64,000 nucleotides of DNA from Hippophae tibetana (GCA_037013495.1 CM072807.1:33584802-33648801); one strand, 5' to 3'. Numbered from the stretch's first letter, positions 22,742 to 35,811 are shown. Notes: a model not told the origin generated them from the sequence alone. Program-made: numbers and translations.

Positions 22742-24356
22742 TACTATAAATATAAATATGGGTTGTTGTGACGGTTATAATACTCACAAATACAAAAATT
22801 TATATTTTTTAAACATATTGTGCTAGTTACTAACATTCTTAAAAACATTTGAATATTTGACCTTTATATTTTGAAAGAGTCCAAATAACGCTACATAATC
22901 ATGATAAAGAGATATAAATTTCTTAAGGACTCGTCTTAAACTTGTAAAGAGCGAAAAATAAACACTTAACAATTGTTAACAATAATAGTATAAAATAATA
23001 AAAAAAATAGTATATCACTTTAAACAGCAGAATTATTATTCAAAAAGCAATAGGCATATAATAAAAAAAGTTTTTTAATCAGAGTTTAAATCATAGTATC
23101 TTGAAATATATCCAATTTAAACTCATATTGTACTAGCATAATAGTTGAGCATATACAACAATAGATATAACAAAGTAAATTTATATAGAACTCATGTCTA
23201 TGTGGTAAATCATTGAGTTACTTATGGTAACCACTTGACACCAAACAAATTCATTAAACAATAAACATGTACAACTTAATATAAATATAAATGCCAATAT
23301 CTCTATCAATCAGGACCACACTACCTTAACTGCCTATTACTGCCCTCGCTTGCTGCTTTAGTAAAAACTCAATCTGACACACAGATTGGCTCCAACACCA
23401 CACTAAGTAGTGTTATTAGTAACCAAAGATCAGTAATATGAAACAGATAATGTAAAAACAATTGTGGAAAATACACTCAATCACGTGCTACGAACAAACA
23501 CTATTTTGGGAATTCAACCAATACTACTCGACCCAAACTCACAGTTTTTTCTCACAAGATTTGTAAAATAGTCTTAAGCTCTCAACAATCAAACACTCAA
23601 ATTTACTCACAAAAAACATAACATAAATACTAAAATACCCTCAATGTAATTTGAGAAACGAAAACAATTTTTAGAGATAATTTTGATAGATTTTAAGGAT
23701 AGATTTTATGCTTAAGAAGTGAGAAAATAAGGTATTTATAGAAAAATCAAGCACCATCAACCACCCTCGTGGTAGCCTCCCTTGGGGTCTCTACGATAGG
23801 TCCAACAAGGTGTTCATCGAGGGCGTCAACAAGGTGAGCAAAAATTACATTTTTTGGTTCCAAAAATGTCAAGTAATTTTCTATAAATACCTACACACGC
23901 AAAGAAAAAAAATCATAACTCACAACCTAACATGCATACTAAGAAACCAACTTGGTGGTGTGTATAATATGCTCACCTACAAAGTGTGACTAACTATATA
24001 CATGTATGCATTACTAATCAACAGTAATCAATCTTACACTGAGGAAAACAGAAACACTAAGTAAAAGAAACAAATTCTATATTTTACACATATGAATGTT
24101 AGTAAAGACTCAAAGGACTATAAGACTTAAAAATTCAAGTAACAATCTATTGTGACAGTTGAAATACCTATTATGGTAGTTACAAAAAGATATTATAACA
24201 GTTCTTGAAAATTTAAAATTTTTTTATGATGGTTACAAAAACAATATAGTAATGTTTAATGACCGTCATGATAATTAAACTCTTTTGTGATAACTAAACT
24301 GCTGATGGTTGTTGGATGAAGTAGTAACGTCACAATAGTCCTTTTTGGTTATAGTG
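22742..24356. mobile_element. Possible small CACTA-like element, decayed
   Basis: The right end, read leftward from 24356, is CACTATAACCAAAAAGGAC followed by TATTGTGACG and several inner TTTGTAACYACCATAA-like units, a CACTA-style terminus with subterminal repeats. Near 22742 the sequence TACTATAAATATAAATATGG followed by TTGTTGTGACGGTTATAA could be the partner end with the first C changed to T. No matching 3-bp duplication is seen and there is no transposase. The interior includes an unrelated LTR-like region. Tentative. Confidence 0.35.
23387..23741 (-). other. LTR-like remnant with TATA box and primer-site-like sequence
   Basis: Read on the minus strand, a good TATA box (CTATAAATACC, 23741-23731) is followed after about 340 bp by TGGTGTTGGAGCCA (23400-23387). 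That differs from the initiator-Met tRNA primer site TGGTATCAGAGCCA by three transitions. The order promoter, R-U5-like stretch, primer site is that of a 5' LTR end. No gag or pol follows downstream, and the LTR edges were not found, so the call is tentative. Confidence 0.35.
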
Positions 24357-25759
24357 AATAATGTAAAAATGTAAATATTTAAAGATTATTAATAACATAT
24401 CAATAATAATAAAGATATTGTCACAATAATCTCGATAAAATGTCAAATTATATCAATTGAATGTTGAATAATTAACCTTTATTTATTTTTTAAAATGTAA
24501 TCTACTGATAAATATCTTTATTTAATTTCTTTAGACCATTTCTTTTAAAATTATAGTAATTTTTATTGCCAATAAAATTGTTATATATTATAATATTTAG
24601 TGTATTTTTTAATTATTATTTTAAATAGTTATTTTAAACACATTAGTTACTTGTATAATGTTTTTATTTATTGTTTAAAATAAATATTATATACATTTAT
24701 ATTTATATGTATTACATGAAAACATTAGTTTAAAAAATAACTAATTAATTGTTTTGATATTTTAAAAAATTTATTAACATTCTTAAAATTTTATTGGTCT
24801 ATGATTTTTGATAACTTTTGGTTTGAATATTTTTATTGATAATGATAATATTTTCAATATATAAAATATTTATTTTCAATATTTAAACCTATATCAATAT
24901 TTGAACCTTTTGATTAATTTATTGGATAAAAAGGTTATATATCATAAATTTGTTATAAATCTCAAATTATATAAGAAAATTTGATTAAGTATTATAGTTA
25001 AATTTATAAAATAGTATCACCTAGAATTGTGACAAATAAAAGGCAATGATATTGCCTACTATAATAAAAATGCATAAAATATTCATTTTATTCTTAATAT
25101 TAATTACATTTTGGTGTAACTATAATTAAATAAAGTTATCATTAATGAGATATTATTATGATAATAAACATTTATATTAAAACAATATTGCTAGTTTAAG
25201 TTAATTATATTTTGATATTTTGTAATACATAATAGTTATTTGTGGGGTAGTCGTATTATCATAATGACTTTTGGCATTGTTACATGAATAATTTATTGAT
25301 AGCAACTTTATTTTTTAAATGAAAGATTGTAGCCAAAAGACCTTAGAGGTGCACATTAAATTGATAAAAAATAATATTAATAATGATTTTATTTAATAGT
25401 TATAACACTAAAATATAAATAATATTAAAATTAAAAATAAAATTATATTTATTTTATTACGATAATATTTATTATTAAGTTATTAATCCTTATTGAGTGT
25501 TCAGACTACAATGATGTTATGATTGGGCATTTCAAACTTAGAAAGTGTAGGAGAAGAGACATTCCAAAAAAAGTTGTTATTTATTATTTTTGGTTATAAT
25601 TGTTGAGGATTATTTGATTTAGAGAGATTTTATGAAGTGAGAGTGTATGTATCTAGTTAATACCAAATTCATATATATATATATATATATATGTATACAT
25701 GTTAATTATATAAGGGTCACATGATCTGTGTTTGAAAAATAATATTTCATAATTTTATT
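24357..25759. other. AT-rich intergenic DNA
   Basis: Very AT-rich, without a supported gene or repeat boundary. A short (AT)n run lies at 25670-25692. Confidence 0.6.
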
Positions 25760-27252
25760 ACACATAAATATAATAAATATATTTAAATATGCATATTTTT
25801 ATCATAAACTTCAAATATATAAATTGATTAACATATGAATAACAACTTAAAACACTCAAACTACATCTTGAAAACTTAAAGGAATAAAGTATGTAAGCAT
25901 TACATAAAGAACTAGCCAATAAGTAAGGTGTGCAATGCAAGAATTAAAGTAAAGCATTTTGTGCCACAACGAGGATTATTGTGTGTCATGATGAACTTAT
26001 ATCTGCATAAATTCACTAGGCATGTTGTTTATTTTGTGTCATGATGCAGAATTATTGAGCCATAGCGTGATTTGTTTGAGGTAGAATGAGGCGAAGTTTA
26101 CGTGTCTCAACCTGTGGCATGGGAAATGTTTGACTATGGTGCACATTCATTTAATTTGGCCTGAAAGCCTTGCTTCATCCTTAGCTTATATATATGTTTT
26201 TTTGTTTAGGTTAGTAGTTAGAGAATAGAGACAGATTATAATATAATTTTAGCTTTTTCTACCATTGTTCTTATTTTATTTCATAGTTTAGGTGTGGTTT
26301 ATACATAATTTAGATTAGACAATAACAAATAAAAGGTAACAATATGGAGATTTTTCATATTAAGTTATACAACAAGGTTATTGAAAAGTAGTCATTGTTG
26401 TGAAGATCAAGATCACAATTGTAGAGTAGAGCACATCCGTCTATCTACTTTTGGGTAATAAAATCTTATGTGTATTTTTTGTATTTAATGAAATTAATTT
26501 ACTAGCCATTTATTGATTTTGATAATCGGAATTTGGTTTTGTTGATATGTTTTTTAGGTTATTTAGGAAAATATTTTTTAGTAATTAATAAATATAAATT
26601 ATTTTCTATTTCAAGATTTCTACAAAATTTATTATTGATAAATATATTGATAATATATTTTTTATAATAGATTTAAAATATGAAAATTAGGTTTTAGATT
26701 AATCATCTAGGTATAATTTAGACAACTTGAATAGGATTTTAAATTGATAACCCGGTCAAAGGTATATAGTTAGATGGTTTGTTAATTCCTTAAACATTAG
26801 GCATAATTTAATCAAATTAACTAGTGACCCGACAAAAGTCATTAAGTGATTTGATTAATAATGAAAAGTAACTCGATCGAAGGCATTATTTATACATAAA
26901 AGGGAGAATCAATAATCAAGATTTATATTTAATTAACCTAGATAATTATACAAAGTATTGTCAATTAGCTAAACTTCATATTAATTTTTCAGTTATTGTT
27001 GATTTCTCTTATGTCTAGAATTTGTTTGAGTCGAATATATCTTTTATCATTTTTTTATTTTTGTCATTAGTTTAACTTTTCAAAAATTAAAATATTGTGA
27101 TAGGAGTTTTATATTTTATTTAAAAAACAATTGTTGAATTATTTAAAACCATTTAGTTCCTCTTTAGACTAGCCTTAGGAGTATACTTATTGCTTATTAC
27201 AAGTGATTCGTACACTTACGAGCTTTTTATAAAATAAAAAATTCAACTATCA
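25760..27252 (+). mobile_element. Diverged Athila-like LTR remnant
   Basis: The right part keeps the layout of the six-copy LTR family: AAAGGGAGAATCAATAATC (about 26900), TTAACCTAGATAATTATA, then CCTTAGGAGTATACTTATTGC (27172 on) and GTGATTCGTACACTTACGAG with TTTATAAAAT. It ends ACTATCAAGTTTTT at about 27245-27258, the junction expected between LTR and primer site. Upstream, 25970-26170 is relatively GC-rich with repeated GTGCCACA and CCATAGCG words, like the GC block of the related copies. The left edge is not defined and the similarity is only moderate. Confidence 0.45.
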
Positions 27253-27494
27253 AGTTTTTATGTATAAGTACACATCAACATATGTTAGAGGGATACAATA
27301 GTAAAAGCATAAACTACTTTAAAATCAAGCTGGTGGTCGAACCTTTGGTGCTTCAGATGGTGAGGTTGCTTCGAATATCTAGCTTTATGGTGCCAACAAC
27401 CCAAGGCTAATGCATTGTATCTTATGGCTCGAGCACTATAATGGTCGGATAGCATGTCATATTGTATGCTTAAATATCAAGTTCCTCTACTCTA

Positions 27495-29339
27495 TGATGA
27501 GCGAAAACTGACATCGTCGATTTTTGCCAATACTTTGGTTTTAATATTTATAAAACTCTGGCAAGTGCACGAATCATTTCGAAGAAAATGATAAGTATAC
27601 TCCCAAGGTCGATCTAAGGAAGAAATGTATGTGGTTTTTAATTTATTATTCAAACTTTTAAAAACGAAATTAAATCCTAAACATACTGTCACAATATTTT
27701 GGGGTTTTGTGTTTTTAATCTAATTACATAAAATTAAACATAGATTAAATAAACATTTATGCAAATTTTATCATTTATAATGGTGGATTATTTATGGATA
27801 TAATAACTAAGTTAATTATGCTTGCTCATATTATTTAGGTTATTAAAGATATGAATTGATATTTATTGATTCTCCCTTTTTTGTATGAATACCACCTTTG
27901 GTGGGGTTAGATATTCTTTGTTAACTAAACAAATCAATTAACACCTATGGGTGGGGTTGATAACTAATTTGGTTAATTAAATTAATTCCTTTTTCTAAGA
28001 GATTGAAAATGAACCATTTAAATGTCACCTTTGGTGGGGTTAGACAGTTTAAACTTTATTCAAGGTGTCCAAATTAAACCTAAGAATTTAGTTATCCGAG
28101 TACTAACTTTCAAGTTTTAAAACCACTACTGAAAACATGTCGTCAATACATTTTCAGATAATAATTCTTATAAAAACTTTTGAAATAGAGCTTCACTCTA
28201 ACTACCGGGCGATTGTACCATCAAATAAAAGAGCACTACTCTAAACCAGACCGGATAACTAAACCTTAAAATCTAATTTTCAGGTTTAAGTTTGTAATGA
28301 AAAATAATATATTTCTCTCTAACATTCTTAATATAAAATCTTGAATAAAAACAAAATCAATTCATTTTAGAGATTTTTACCTATTAATATTTCGCAAGCA
28401 TAACAACGTTATTATTACATCATGTTTACTAAACAGCTAGCACAGTTAAATTTAATCACAGACAAATTAAATATAACATGTAAGAATAAAGCATAAAAAT
28501 AACTATAAAGAAAAATAAAATCCTTACAGAACTTCGACGCTATTCCCGTTGCTGGAAAACCTCCAAGCGGAATTTGCACTCCCATTTATTGAACCAAAAA
28601 GCTAAAAAAATACAAAAACATAACTAGTTCTTCCCAAAAAGGGAAGAACTCTAAAACTAAGAGAAATTAACTAACAAAATCTAAAAACTAAGAAAAACTA
28701 AAAATCTAAGAAAAGAGAGAAAGAAAGAAGAGAGAAGTGTGTTTTGAAGGTGTGTTTTGAAGTGAAGGGAAGTGGGGTATTTATAGGTGAGGATGGAGAG
28801 AAACAATGAGTAAAAAAATGTTAAAAAAATGTAAAAACGTGTAGTGCAAATGCTGAGGTCATTGATGTCGTCAGCATGACGTCATGGGGACGGCTGCACG
28901 TGAAAAATGGGGCGAAACGGACATCGGTGCGCGTGGAAGGCTGTCGCTGCGCACGGAAGGCTGTCGCTGCACGCAGGGGCGCGCACGGATCTGGGAATGG
29001 GCGCGCGGGCGCGCACGGATCTGGGGCGTGCTGCGCGCGTGATTGGGTAGTTGGGCGCGATTTTCTCCTTTTTGACCCATTTTGTCCAATTTTTCCATAT
29101 TTTTTTACCTTTCCCCATTTATTTATTAATATATTTGTGATGTATTGCTTCAAGTATTCCTCTTTGAGTTTTTAAGTTACGTTTTTAAGCCAAAATACCT
29201 GAAAAATAATAAAAATACCCGTGATTCCGAAAAGGACAAATTTATATAAATATATGATAAAACATATAAATATATATATTTTTAATCAATTAATGTGCAT
29301 AAAATCATGGTAATTTTAGTGTTTTTTGAGCACTCATTA
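27495..29339 (-). mobile_element. Solo LTR of Athila-like family
   Basis: Runs from TGATGAGCGAAAACTG to GCACTCATTA (the penultimate C of the usual end is T), with a perfect 5-bp duplication CTCTA (27490-27494, 29340-29344). It has minus-strand TATA CCTATAAATACCC at 28775-28787, TGACGTCA at 28877-28884, a G-box CACGTG at 28897-28902, a hairpin at 28627-28649, and a GC-rich block at about 28915-29060 in which a GCTGTCGCTGCGCACGGAAG-type unit is duplicated. Length 1845 bp. No internal retrotransposon sequence is left. Confidence 0.92.
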
Positions 29340-29569
29340 CTCTATTAGCTTGGTTCTTTGATCACAATGGAAAAGTAAAATGTTGGGTAGGCAAAATGAT
29401 GTAAATAAGTCTAAAATAGTTTTGAATGCCTTAATAAATGCTTCAAAAACATTTTGACTTGTTAGTTATCTATGGAGAGAAAATTCAAAACTCTATATTT
29501 AAGGGGATTTAAGGCATTCATTTTCATAATTCTCAAAAAACCAAACAATTCTATCTCAAAAAAGCTCTA

Positions 29570-31990
29570 TGGGTTCACCTCGTGCTTTGCAGTTTTCATG
29601 CCCGGTTGGTAAGATAACCAGACCGTACTTTTAAATATTTTTTCTCAATTCTTAAAGACTTGTCCTCATGTCTAACCAAATCTCTCTTTTTAGGTTGGTT
29701 CTTAATTACCCTCCTTGACTTTTTTGGTAACTCCCTGGCTCCATATATCTTTTCTTTTTTTCTTTTTTGTTCTTTTTTAGCTAACTTGTGTAAAGAAATA
29801 GTAAGTAAGGAAATAGGTAGTGGTCCTCCTTTCACCCTCTTCTGGTTCTTCTTTTTCTTGGAAAATTCCTTATTATCTAATGTACTCAAATGAGGAGGAA
29901 AGTGTGAGCTCGAGATCATTTATGGATGAAAGCATGTCTTTAAAAAATGAAGAGATATTGAATGCTCACCTTGAGATTTCGACTACATCTTGATCACACA
30001 CCACCCCAACTATTAGATTGAGTATTCCTCAGTCACAAATATTTGTTCCAAGAAAATGTAGAAAAAGGTTAGGTCAAAGAAGGATTGGGGAACAAAGTTG
30101 GTTGAAAAAAATTTTGGAATGCCAAGGTGCCCACTAGTGGCTTAACTCTAAAGAACGAGGAGAGGCTAAGAAAAATATGCTACATACCACAAACCTTTAA
30201 CATATTGATCACCATTCCAGATGCATTAGATAATGATCTCTTATGAGGGTTGGATGGCTTTTTATAATTAGTCTTTATAGCTTGGGCTTAAGTTTCCTTT
30301 TTATCCATTCATAAGGAAAATTTTAATGAGGACAAAGCTCATGCCCTAAGCATTATTTCCATATGGGTAGAGGTATCTTTTTTGCCTTACACTGATAGGT
30401 AAAAATCTCAGCGTGGAGCTAGAGATGTTCTAGTTTAATAAAGCATATATCTTGAAACAAAAACCTATTGACACAAGGAAAGTCTATATGTCAACCAAAT
30501 AGGATAAGGGCTTAAATTTCGTTCTTCCTAAGAATGAGAAGATTTGGAAGTAATATTTCCTCTACGTCTCAAGTTGGTAAGAGACCAATGAGAATAATGA
30601 GAGGCTCATAAGAAGCTATTGGATCGACGTGAGGCTCATGATCAAAAACATAAGCACATGCATAATGACCTTATGTCCTGAGGCTAAGAAACGTTTAACA
30701 TGCGTTGAGAATTATCTACCTAATCTTACACCCTGGAAAAAAAATTGACAACATCGTGCTTTATAGTATGAAGATTTATGAGATTGAGTTGTATCATTCC
30801 TCCTACCAAAATCATCCATAAACCTCAAACACTAGCTTGACAAAAAACTCCACCTGATGACTTTAGGGGTGGTTTCAAAGTAGTTCCAGATGGTGGAGGT
30901 ATATATGAACCTGTTCTTTCTTTATCTCGCATCCATGTAAAGTTATTTTATTTTTCTTGATAATTCTAACATGCCACTATTTTCATTTTGTAGTAATGGA
31001 TTTCAATCCAAAAGTAATGCTTTCCTTATTTGCAAAACAAAAGAGTGTGGGTTCCTAAAATAAGTTTAAGCTCTTAAAAATCCAAGAAAATGAGCAAAGA
31101 CACTTTTGATGTCCCAGCACATGCCTAGAGAAAAAAATGCCTAGGCATTGTTATTGCAAAACTTATTACTCCCCAAAATTTAGAAGTCATGATCGAAATT
31201 TTACAATCTCCTAAGACCAATAAAAACTAGTGCAAGTTTCTTTTGGCTAATAGAGACCACCTTCTTGTAGTCCAAACCTGGGGAAAGGAGTTATCGAATC
31301 CTCAACCCAAAGTGAGCCTATGGGTATGGCTTTGCACCGTAAACCATTATGTCCAATACCTCCAATTCATGGCCTTAGAAAGAGAGCTTCTATTTTAGGT
31401 AAGAAAAATACATCTATCATTGTATTTTTATTCTTTTGTGCCTTTAATTTATTTATCTCACCACTACCTTTTTTATGCTTAGTTGGTGCATGAGCTTCAT
31501 AGAATGAAAGGTGTAGTTAAGTTGAAATAGGAGCTTGAGAAAGAAAGAGAAGGCCATAACTCTACTCAAGCTTAATTGGCCATGCAAATTGTTAATTCCA
31601 CTTAATGGGAGAGGAAAACCATTGATTAAGAGAATAAGTTGGCTCAAGCTACCAGTGAGATTAATGATTATGAAAGAAAGCTTAAGGTATCCAAGAAGGA
31701 TGAGAGAAGAGTCATGGTTGAAAGTGATATGGCTAGGTACAAGCAAAAAAAAACCAGGAATGAGCTTGAGAAAAAAATGCAATCTGATTGTTACAACTGA
31801 GCAACTAACATAGAGCGTTTATATTTTCTATATTATGACCATGGAATATTTCAAGGAGGAGGCCAAAAAGAAGAAAATTTGCAAGTACTATTACCAAGTA
31901 TTGAACATTCTATTCACACCAGTAGGTTCATCTACTCATTTTCAGATGGATGATGAAGAATTTGAGGAGTGAAGATGAAGTCGAGGTGAG
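29570..31990 (+). pseudogene. Degenerate retroelement protein (Transposase_28/Ogre-type gag-like)
   Basis: Scattered plus-strand pieces suggest a plant 'putative gypsy type transposon' protein: LRKICYIPQTFNILITIPDA, then a GLDGF...LGLKFPF-like stretch near 30250-30300 followed by ISIWVEVSFL. Near 31500-31800 there is a charged coiled-coil region with ELEKEREGHNSTQ, ENKLAQATSEINDYERKLKV and ELEKKMQSD. Such proteins have an N-terminal hydrophobic domain and a long C-terminal coiled coil. Many stops and shifts occur, and no start or end can be set. The assignment is by pattern only. Confidence 0.4.
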
Positions 31991-32851
31991 AGATGCAGTA
32001 AATAATCCTAGTAATGTTTTACTTATGTAATAGGTTCAAACTAAGTATTTTGTAAAGCTCGACCTCCTTCTTTTGTAATAGGTTTGAGATCCCTTCTTAG
32101 CTTGACCTTATTGTAATTGTTTTTGAATTTTTAGTATACAAATTTTAATTTGTGACATTGAATTCTTCACTTAATTTATGCATGCACTTATATACATACG
32201 GGTACATATATTAATAAGTTTGTGTTTATTTATGGCACATATTTATTGATGATGATCTACTCATTGTATTTTTGACATTTATACATTTGGTATTCCCAAT
32301 ACTTGCCCTATATTAGGCAATATAGTTGCTTTAAAGATTCAGAGCTCCAACCTTTTTTGTCCTCAAGTGTCATGGCCACTAATCAAGCAAAGAGATATTT
32401 AGCATGCACATTGAAACAAAAAATGCCAAGCTTTCCACCAAGGTGGCCAAGTTAAGGAGTGATGGCTGCACTAGTAGATAGTGAGTCACATTGGGCCAAC
32501 CTTACATGAAGTGAGGTAAGGATGTGTTCCTTAAAGCTATGAACGCTATTGAGGAATTAGAAAGCTTAGGCACAATTCTAATCTTATCCTTATCTTGGGT
32601 GAGGAAATATGCAAATAAGTGGGTAAGATTTAGGCTGAGCTTTTTCCTTTATTTAAGAAAGAGATAGAAGATCGTGACTATAGCCACGTGGCCAAATGTC
32701 TAAAGGGTGTTTTGAAAAACAAACATTATCCTTGAGTTCATCTTCTCTTTTATTTTTAATAATACACTAGTGAAATTTTAAGCTCGATCTATGAATAAAT
32801 GTTGTTTGTTTAAATGGATTTCTCCCAAATTTATTTATCATTATGCTTGAT
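31991..32851. other. Anonymous non-coding DNA, possible retroelement 3'UTR
   Basis: No sustained coding frame and no clear repeat. It lies between the degenerate coiled-coil protein and the tandem repeat at 32852, so it may be the 3' untranslated part of the same retroelement. Confidence 0.4.
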
Positions 32852-33245
32852 CATTCTACCTGGTTTTTAATCAAGGTGATTAACTTGTGGCTTAATCCTT
32901 GGCCTAGCTTGGTTACTAGAGCTAGTGATACCAACTTTTTAGAGCCAAGCTTTTGCTCGAGTGTTCTACCTAGTTCCTGACCAAGCTGATCAACTTATGG
33001 CTTAACCATTTTTTGGGCTTGAGCATTCTACTTGGTTCTTGACTAAGATGATCAGTCATGGCTTGACCATAGCCTAGCTTGGTTACTTGACTGGTGATAC
33101 CAGCTTCATAGGACCAAGCTTTGGCCCCAACATTCTAGTTGATTCCTAATCAAAGTGATCAGTTCATGTTTTAGTCATCATTATGTTTAAGCATTCTACC
33201 TAGTTTCTGACTAAGATGATCGGCTCATGGCTTAATAATTATATA
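32852..33245. repeat. Degenerate composite tandem repeat, units of about 110 and 61 bp
   Basis: The phrase ATTCTACCTRGTTYCTGAC followed by AARRTGATCAGCTYATGGCTTAA starts near 32852, 32962, 33023, 33131 and 33192. The spacings alternate 110, 61, 108, 61, so the true repeat is a unit of about 170 bp present about 2.5 times. Longer units also carry TAGCTTGGTTACTWGA and GTGATACCARCTT. Hypervariable tandem repeats of this kind are known in the 3'UTR of Tat/Ogre-lineage retrotransposons. Confidence 0.85.
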
Positions 33246-33339
33246 AACTTATACATTTGTTACAAAACCTTTCCATATAAGAAATAAGTATTAGTTAATT
33301 ATATATTAAAAAATGTATTTTTTTAAGTAGATCTCATCT

Positions 33340-34398
33340 GGATTTGCTTCAACCCCACGAGTTGAGATAAGATGTCCTAAGAACTTCTCTGAAGTAATGC
33401 CAAACCTTTACATGTGTCGCTCCCTGATTTGCCCAATGAATTTCGAATGTCACGTGTCACGCTGTGATTGGCCAAAACTATCAATTTTGCTTGTTTTGAT
33501 CGTAACCCTTGATCTGAAGCTGATCTAACAGTCCAGATCGCACCTGAGCTTTATTTAAGCCCATAATCACTCCATAAACCCTAATGAGCCTCCATTAGCA
33601 TAATTTTGGTCAATTTTAGAGCTAAAAGGAGAGAAAAATTCAAGAAACTACACAATTTTGGTGGAGATTTAGAGAAAATTAATTCTACAATTCAAGAAAT
33701 TGATTGTATTTCTTTTTATACTCTTTTATTTATTAATTTTATGTCTTTCTTTATGAAAAATATGAGTTTTATAAACACAATTATTTGTAATTAATTTATT
33801 AATCTAGGGATCTTATGAACCCAATTTTCACCATGTGATGATCTAATATTTTTTCCTAATTATAATATTAATTTAATTATATTATTTAATCTGATTTTTA
33901 TGCTATTAATTGTTTGGCCAACAATTTATCTATAGAGGCAATTAAATAGATTTGAGAAAATTATTTAATTGTTGGTCTTGATTAAATAACATGCATAATT
34001 TCTAGGCAGAGATGTATGTGATCTATAATTGATGAACTTAATGAGTAGTATACAATTTAATTGACACGAGAGTGTGATTAAATTAATTACTATATGGTGT
34101 GTAGTTTACTTGAGAGAGGAATATATGTTAGGTTAGATTCAATTGATCATGTAATTAATTGATATTATATTGGGGAGATTTTAGTGATTCACATGTTTAG
34201 AAGGTTAAGATTGACACTAGCCCACTTGTACTTCATGATTGAGAGTACTTATAATGAAGATCAATGTGTTAATCAAGTTAATGTTCTCAAGTGAAGATCA
34301 AGTTGCTGTTTTCAAATATTCACAAGATTTTTTAGATGGAATTGGCGGTCCAATGACTATGAAAAATCAAGTTTGGTGCAAGGGTTACTTTAGGAAGT
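33340..34398 (+). promoter_or_regulatory. LTR-like promoter and R-U5 region (Tat/Athila type)
   Basis: A promoter-like cluster holds CACGTGTC (about 33451, an ABRE/G-box type core), GTGATTGGCC (inverted CCAAT) and a TATA-like TTTATTTAAGCCC at about 33551, followed by AAACCCTAATGAGCC. Downstream come GGAGAGAAAAATTCAAGAA, a pyrimidine-rich block, TCTTTCTTTATGAAAAATATG and AATCTAGGGATCTTATGAAC. This order is familiar from the R-U5 part of Tat/Athila LTRs, but LTR ends and a primer site were not found. A host promoter is a weaker alternative, because no gene follows; the 62-codon frame at 33606-33794 is not recognised. Confidence 0.4.
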
Positions 34399-34518
34399 AA
34401 TTTTTGTTTTAATTAATTGTAGGTCTTTTATCTTTAGCAATTTTTGTTTTAGTTAATTATGAACCTTTTATGTTTAACAATTTTTGTTTTAGTAAATTGT
34501 GAGCTTTTTATTTGAGGA
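34399..34518. repeat. 40-bp tandem repeat, three copies
   Basis: Units starting AATTTTTGTTTTARTTAATT begin at 34399, 34439 and 34479 with the same 40-bp spacing; they differ at several bases each. Confidence 0.88.
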
Positions 34519-35579
34519 CTTTTAGTTTTTTAGTTTTTTAATCTTTTATTTTTTTAAGGTTGGATTAGATCCAATCTACAACTAAATAGACCCATTAAAC
34601 CCATTTTATCTAAGGTTTTTTTTCATTTAGGGTTTGTTGCTTATAAAGAAAACGAGCTATGTAATTTGGAGGTAATACGAATATTCGTTAATGAAAAGAA
34701 TATTTTAGAAAGTTTCTTGTTTTGTCTTCTTGTATTCTTGATTGAATACTTGTATTCGACTTATCAAAAGAAGTGATCATCTTTTATGACGTCTTAAAAT
34801 TTGGGTTTTAAGGACTTTACTTTCTTAGGGTTCTAATCTGATTATCTTAAATGTGTTCTTAACAAATCAATCGTTTCTATTCTTCTGAATTCGTGGGTTA
34901 TTAGGTTGTTCACCTAAAGTGTTTGCATCAACTTACCTGTACAAATCTAAGATCCTACGTATAAACCCTTAAATTAAATTAGAATTATTGGAAAAGAAAC
35001 TTATCACCTATTCTACAATTGTTTATATTTATATTAACTGTTCGTTGCTTCTTTATTTTTTGATTTACTCTATCAGGAAGTGAAGTTGATTACCACACAC
35101 TTCTTTTTGTTTCTGTTTCTTCTTTTTAACGAAACATTAATGTATAATTAATAATTATGTTCTTATTTCTCCTTGACGCTAGAGTTCAATGTTTAATCAG
35201 CACCAAACTCAAATCCATCGCAACTTGGTTTTCTTCTTCTTCATTAATGGAAAAAGCACTTTAATAAGATTAATATTACATTGATATAACAATTTAATCA
35301 TACACAACTTAAGAATTGAATCATATCAGTTATGGTATGGCCTTTGTCCAGTGAAAGTTTTTCATCTGAGTTGTGCCGAGTATTTAACAAATTGAACTTT
35401 CAGTTTTTAATTGTTTTTCCCGTAAGTAAGAATATATGAGAAAATCAGAGCATAACATGTGGTACAATCAGATTTTCTTCTTCTTAAGATATAATTTTTA
35501 TTATAACAAATAAATAAAATATAGAGATACTTGTTTGTAACTGGATGTACCTTAAGGTAAAAATTTTATAAGAGTCTTT
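34519..35579. other. Anonymous DNA left of the chromovirus
   Basis: No gene recognised. The stretch 34550-34990 has TAAATAGACCC, TTTAGGGTTTG and a T-rich run, which could be a further LTR piece, but no boundary was found. Confidence 0.4.
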
Positions 35580-35811
35580 TGAGAGAGAGAAGAGGGAAAA
35601 CGAGAATAAGGCAATTGGCTTAATTTCCATATCGTTTCTCAGTTTCTCGGCTATCTTATAATCTTACAAAAGCAAGAGAGAGAGACTGAGAATTAATCAA
35701 AATAACAGAAAGAGAAAGGTATGAAATAACAGAATCTGCTCGGGCAGTAAGGTGGAGGTACTATTTCTAACCGCTTATTGATTCTAATCGTGATGAGAGT
35801 GGATGGTCCCC

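Noticed and set aside
28821..29175. Overlapping open frames on both strands
   Set aside because: They are LTR sequence again; the codons differ among copies in a way that does not keep a protein.
29596..29919. Two opposite-strand frames of 77 and 107 codons
   Set aside because: Both are low complexity (Lys- or Phe-rich) with no motif; neither fits the surrounding retroelement frame.
32852..33245. Regularly spaced repeats as a CRISPR-like array
   Set aside because: The units are long, degenerate and alternate in length, the DNA is plant nuclear, and there are no cas genes.
33606..33794. Short frame downstream of a promoter-like region
   Set aside because: The sequence has no known motif, and the surrounding landmarks fit an LTR R-U5 region better than a gene.
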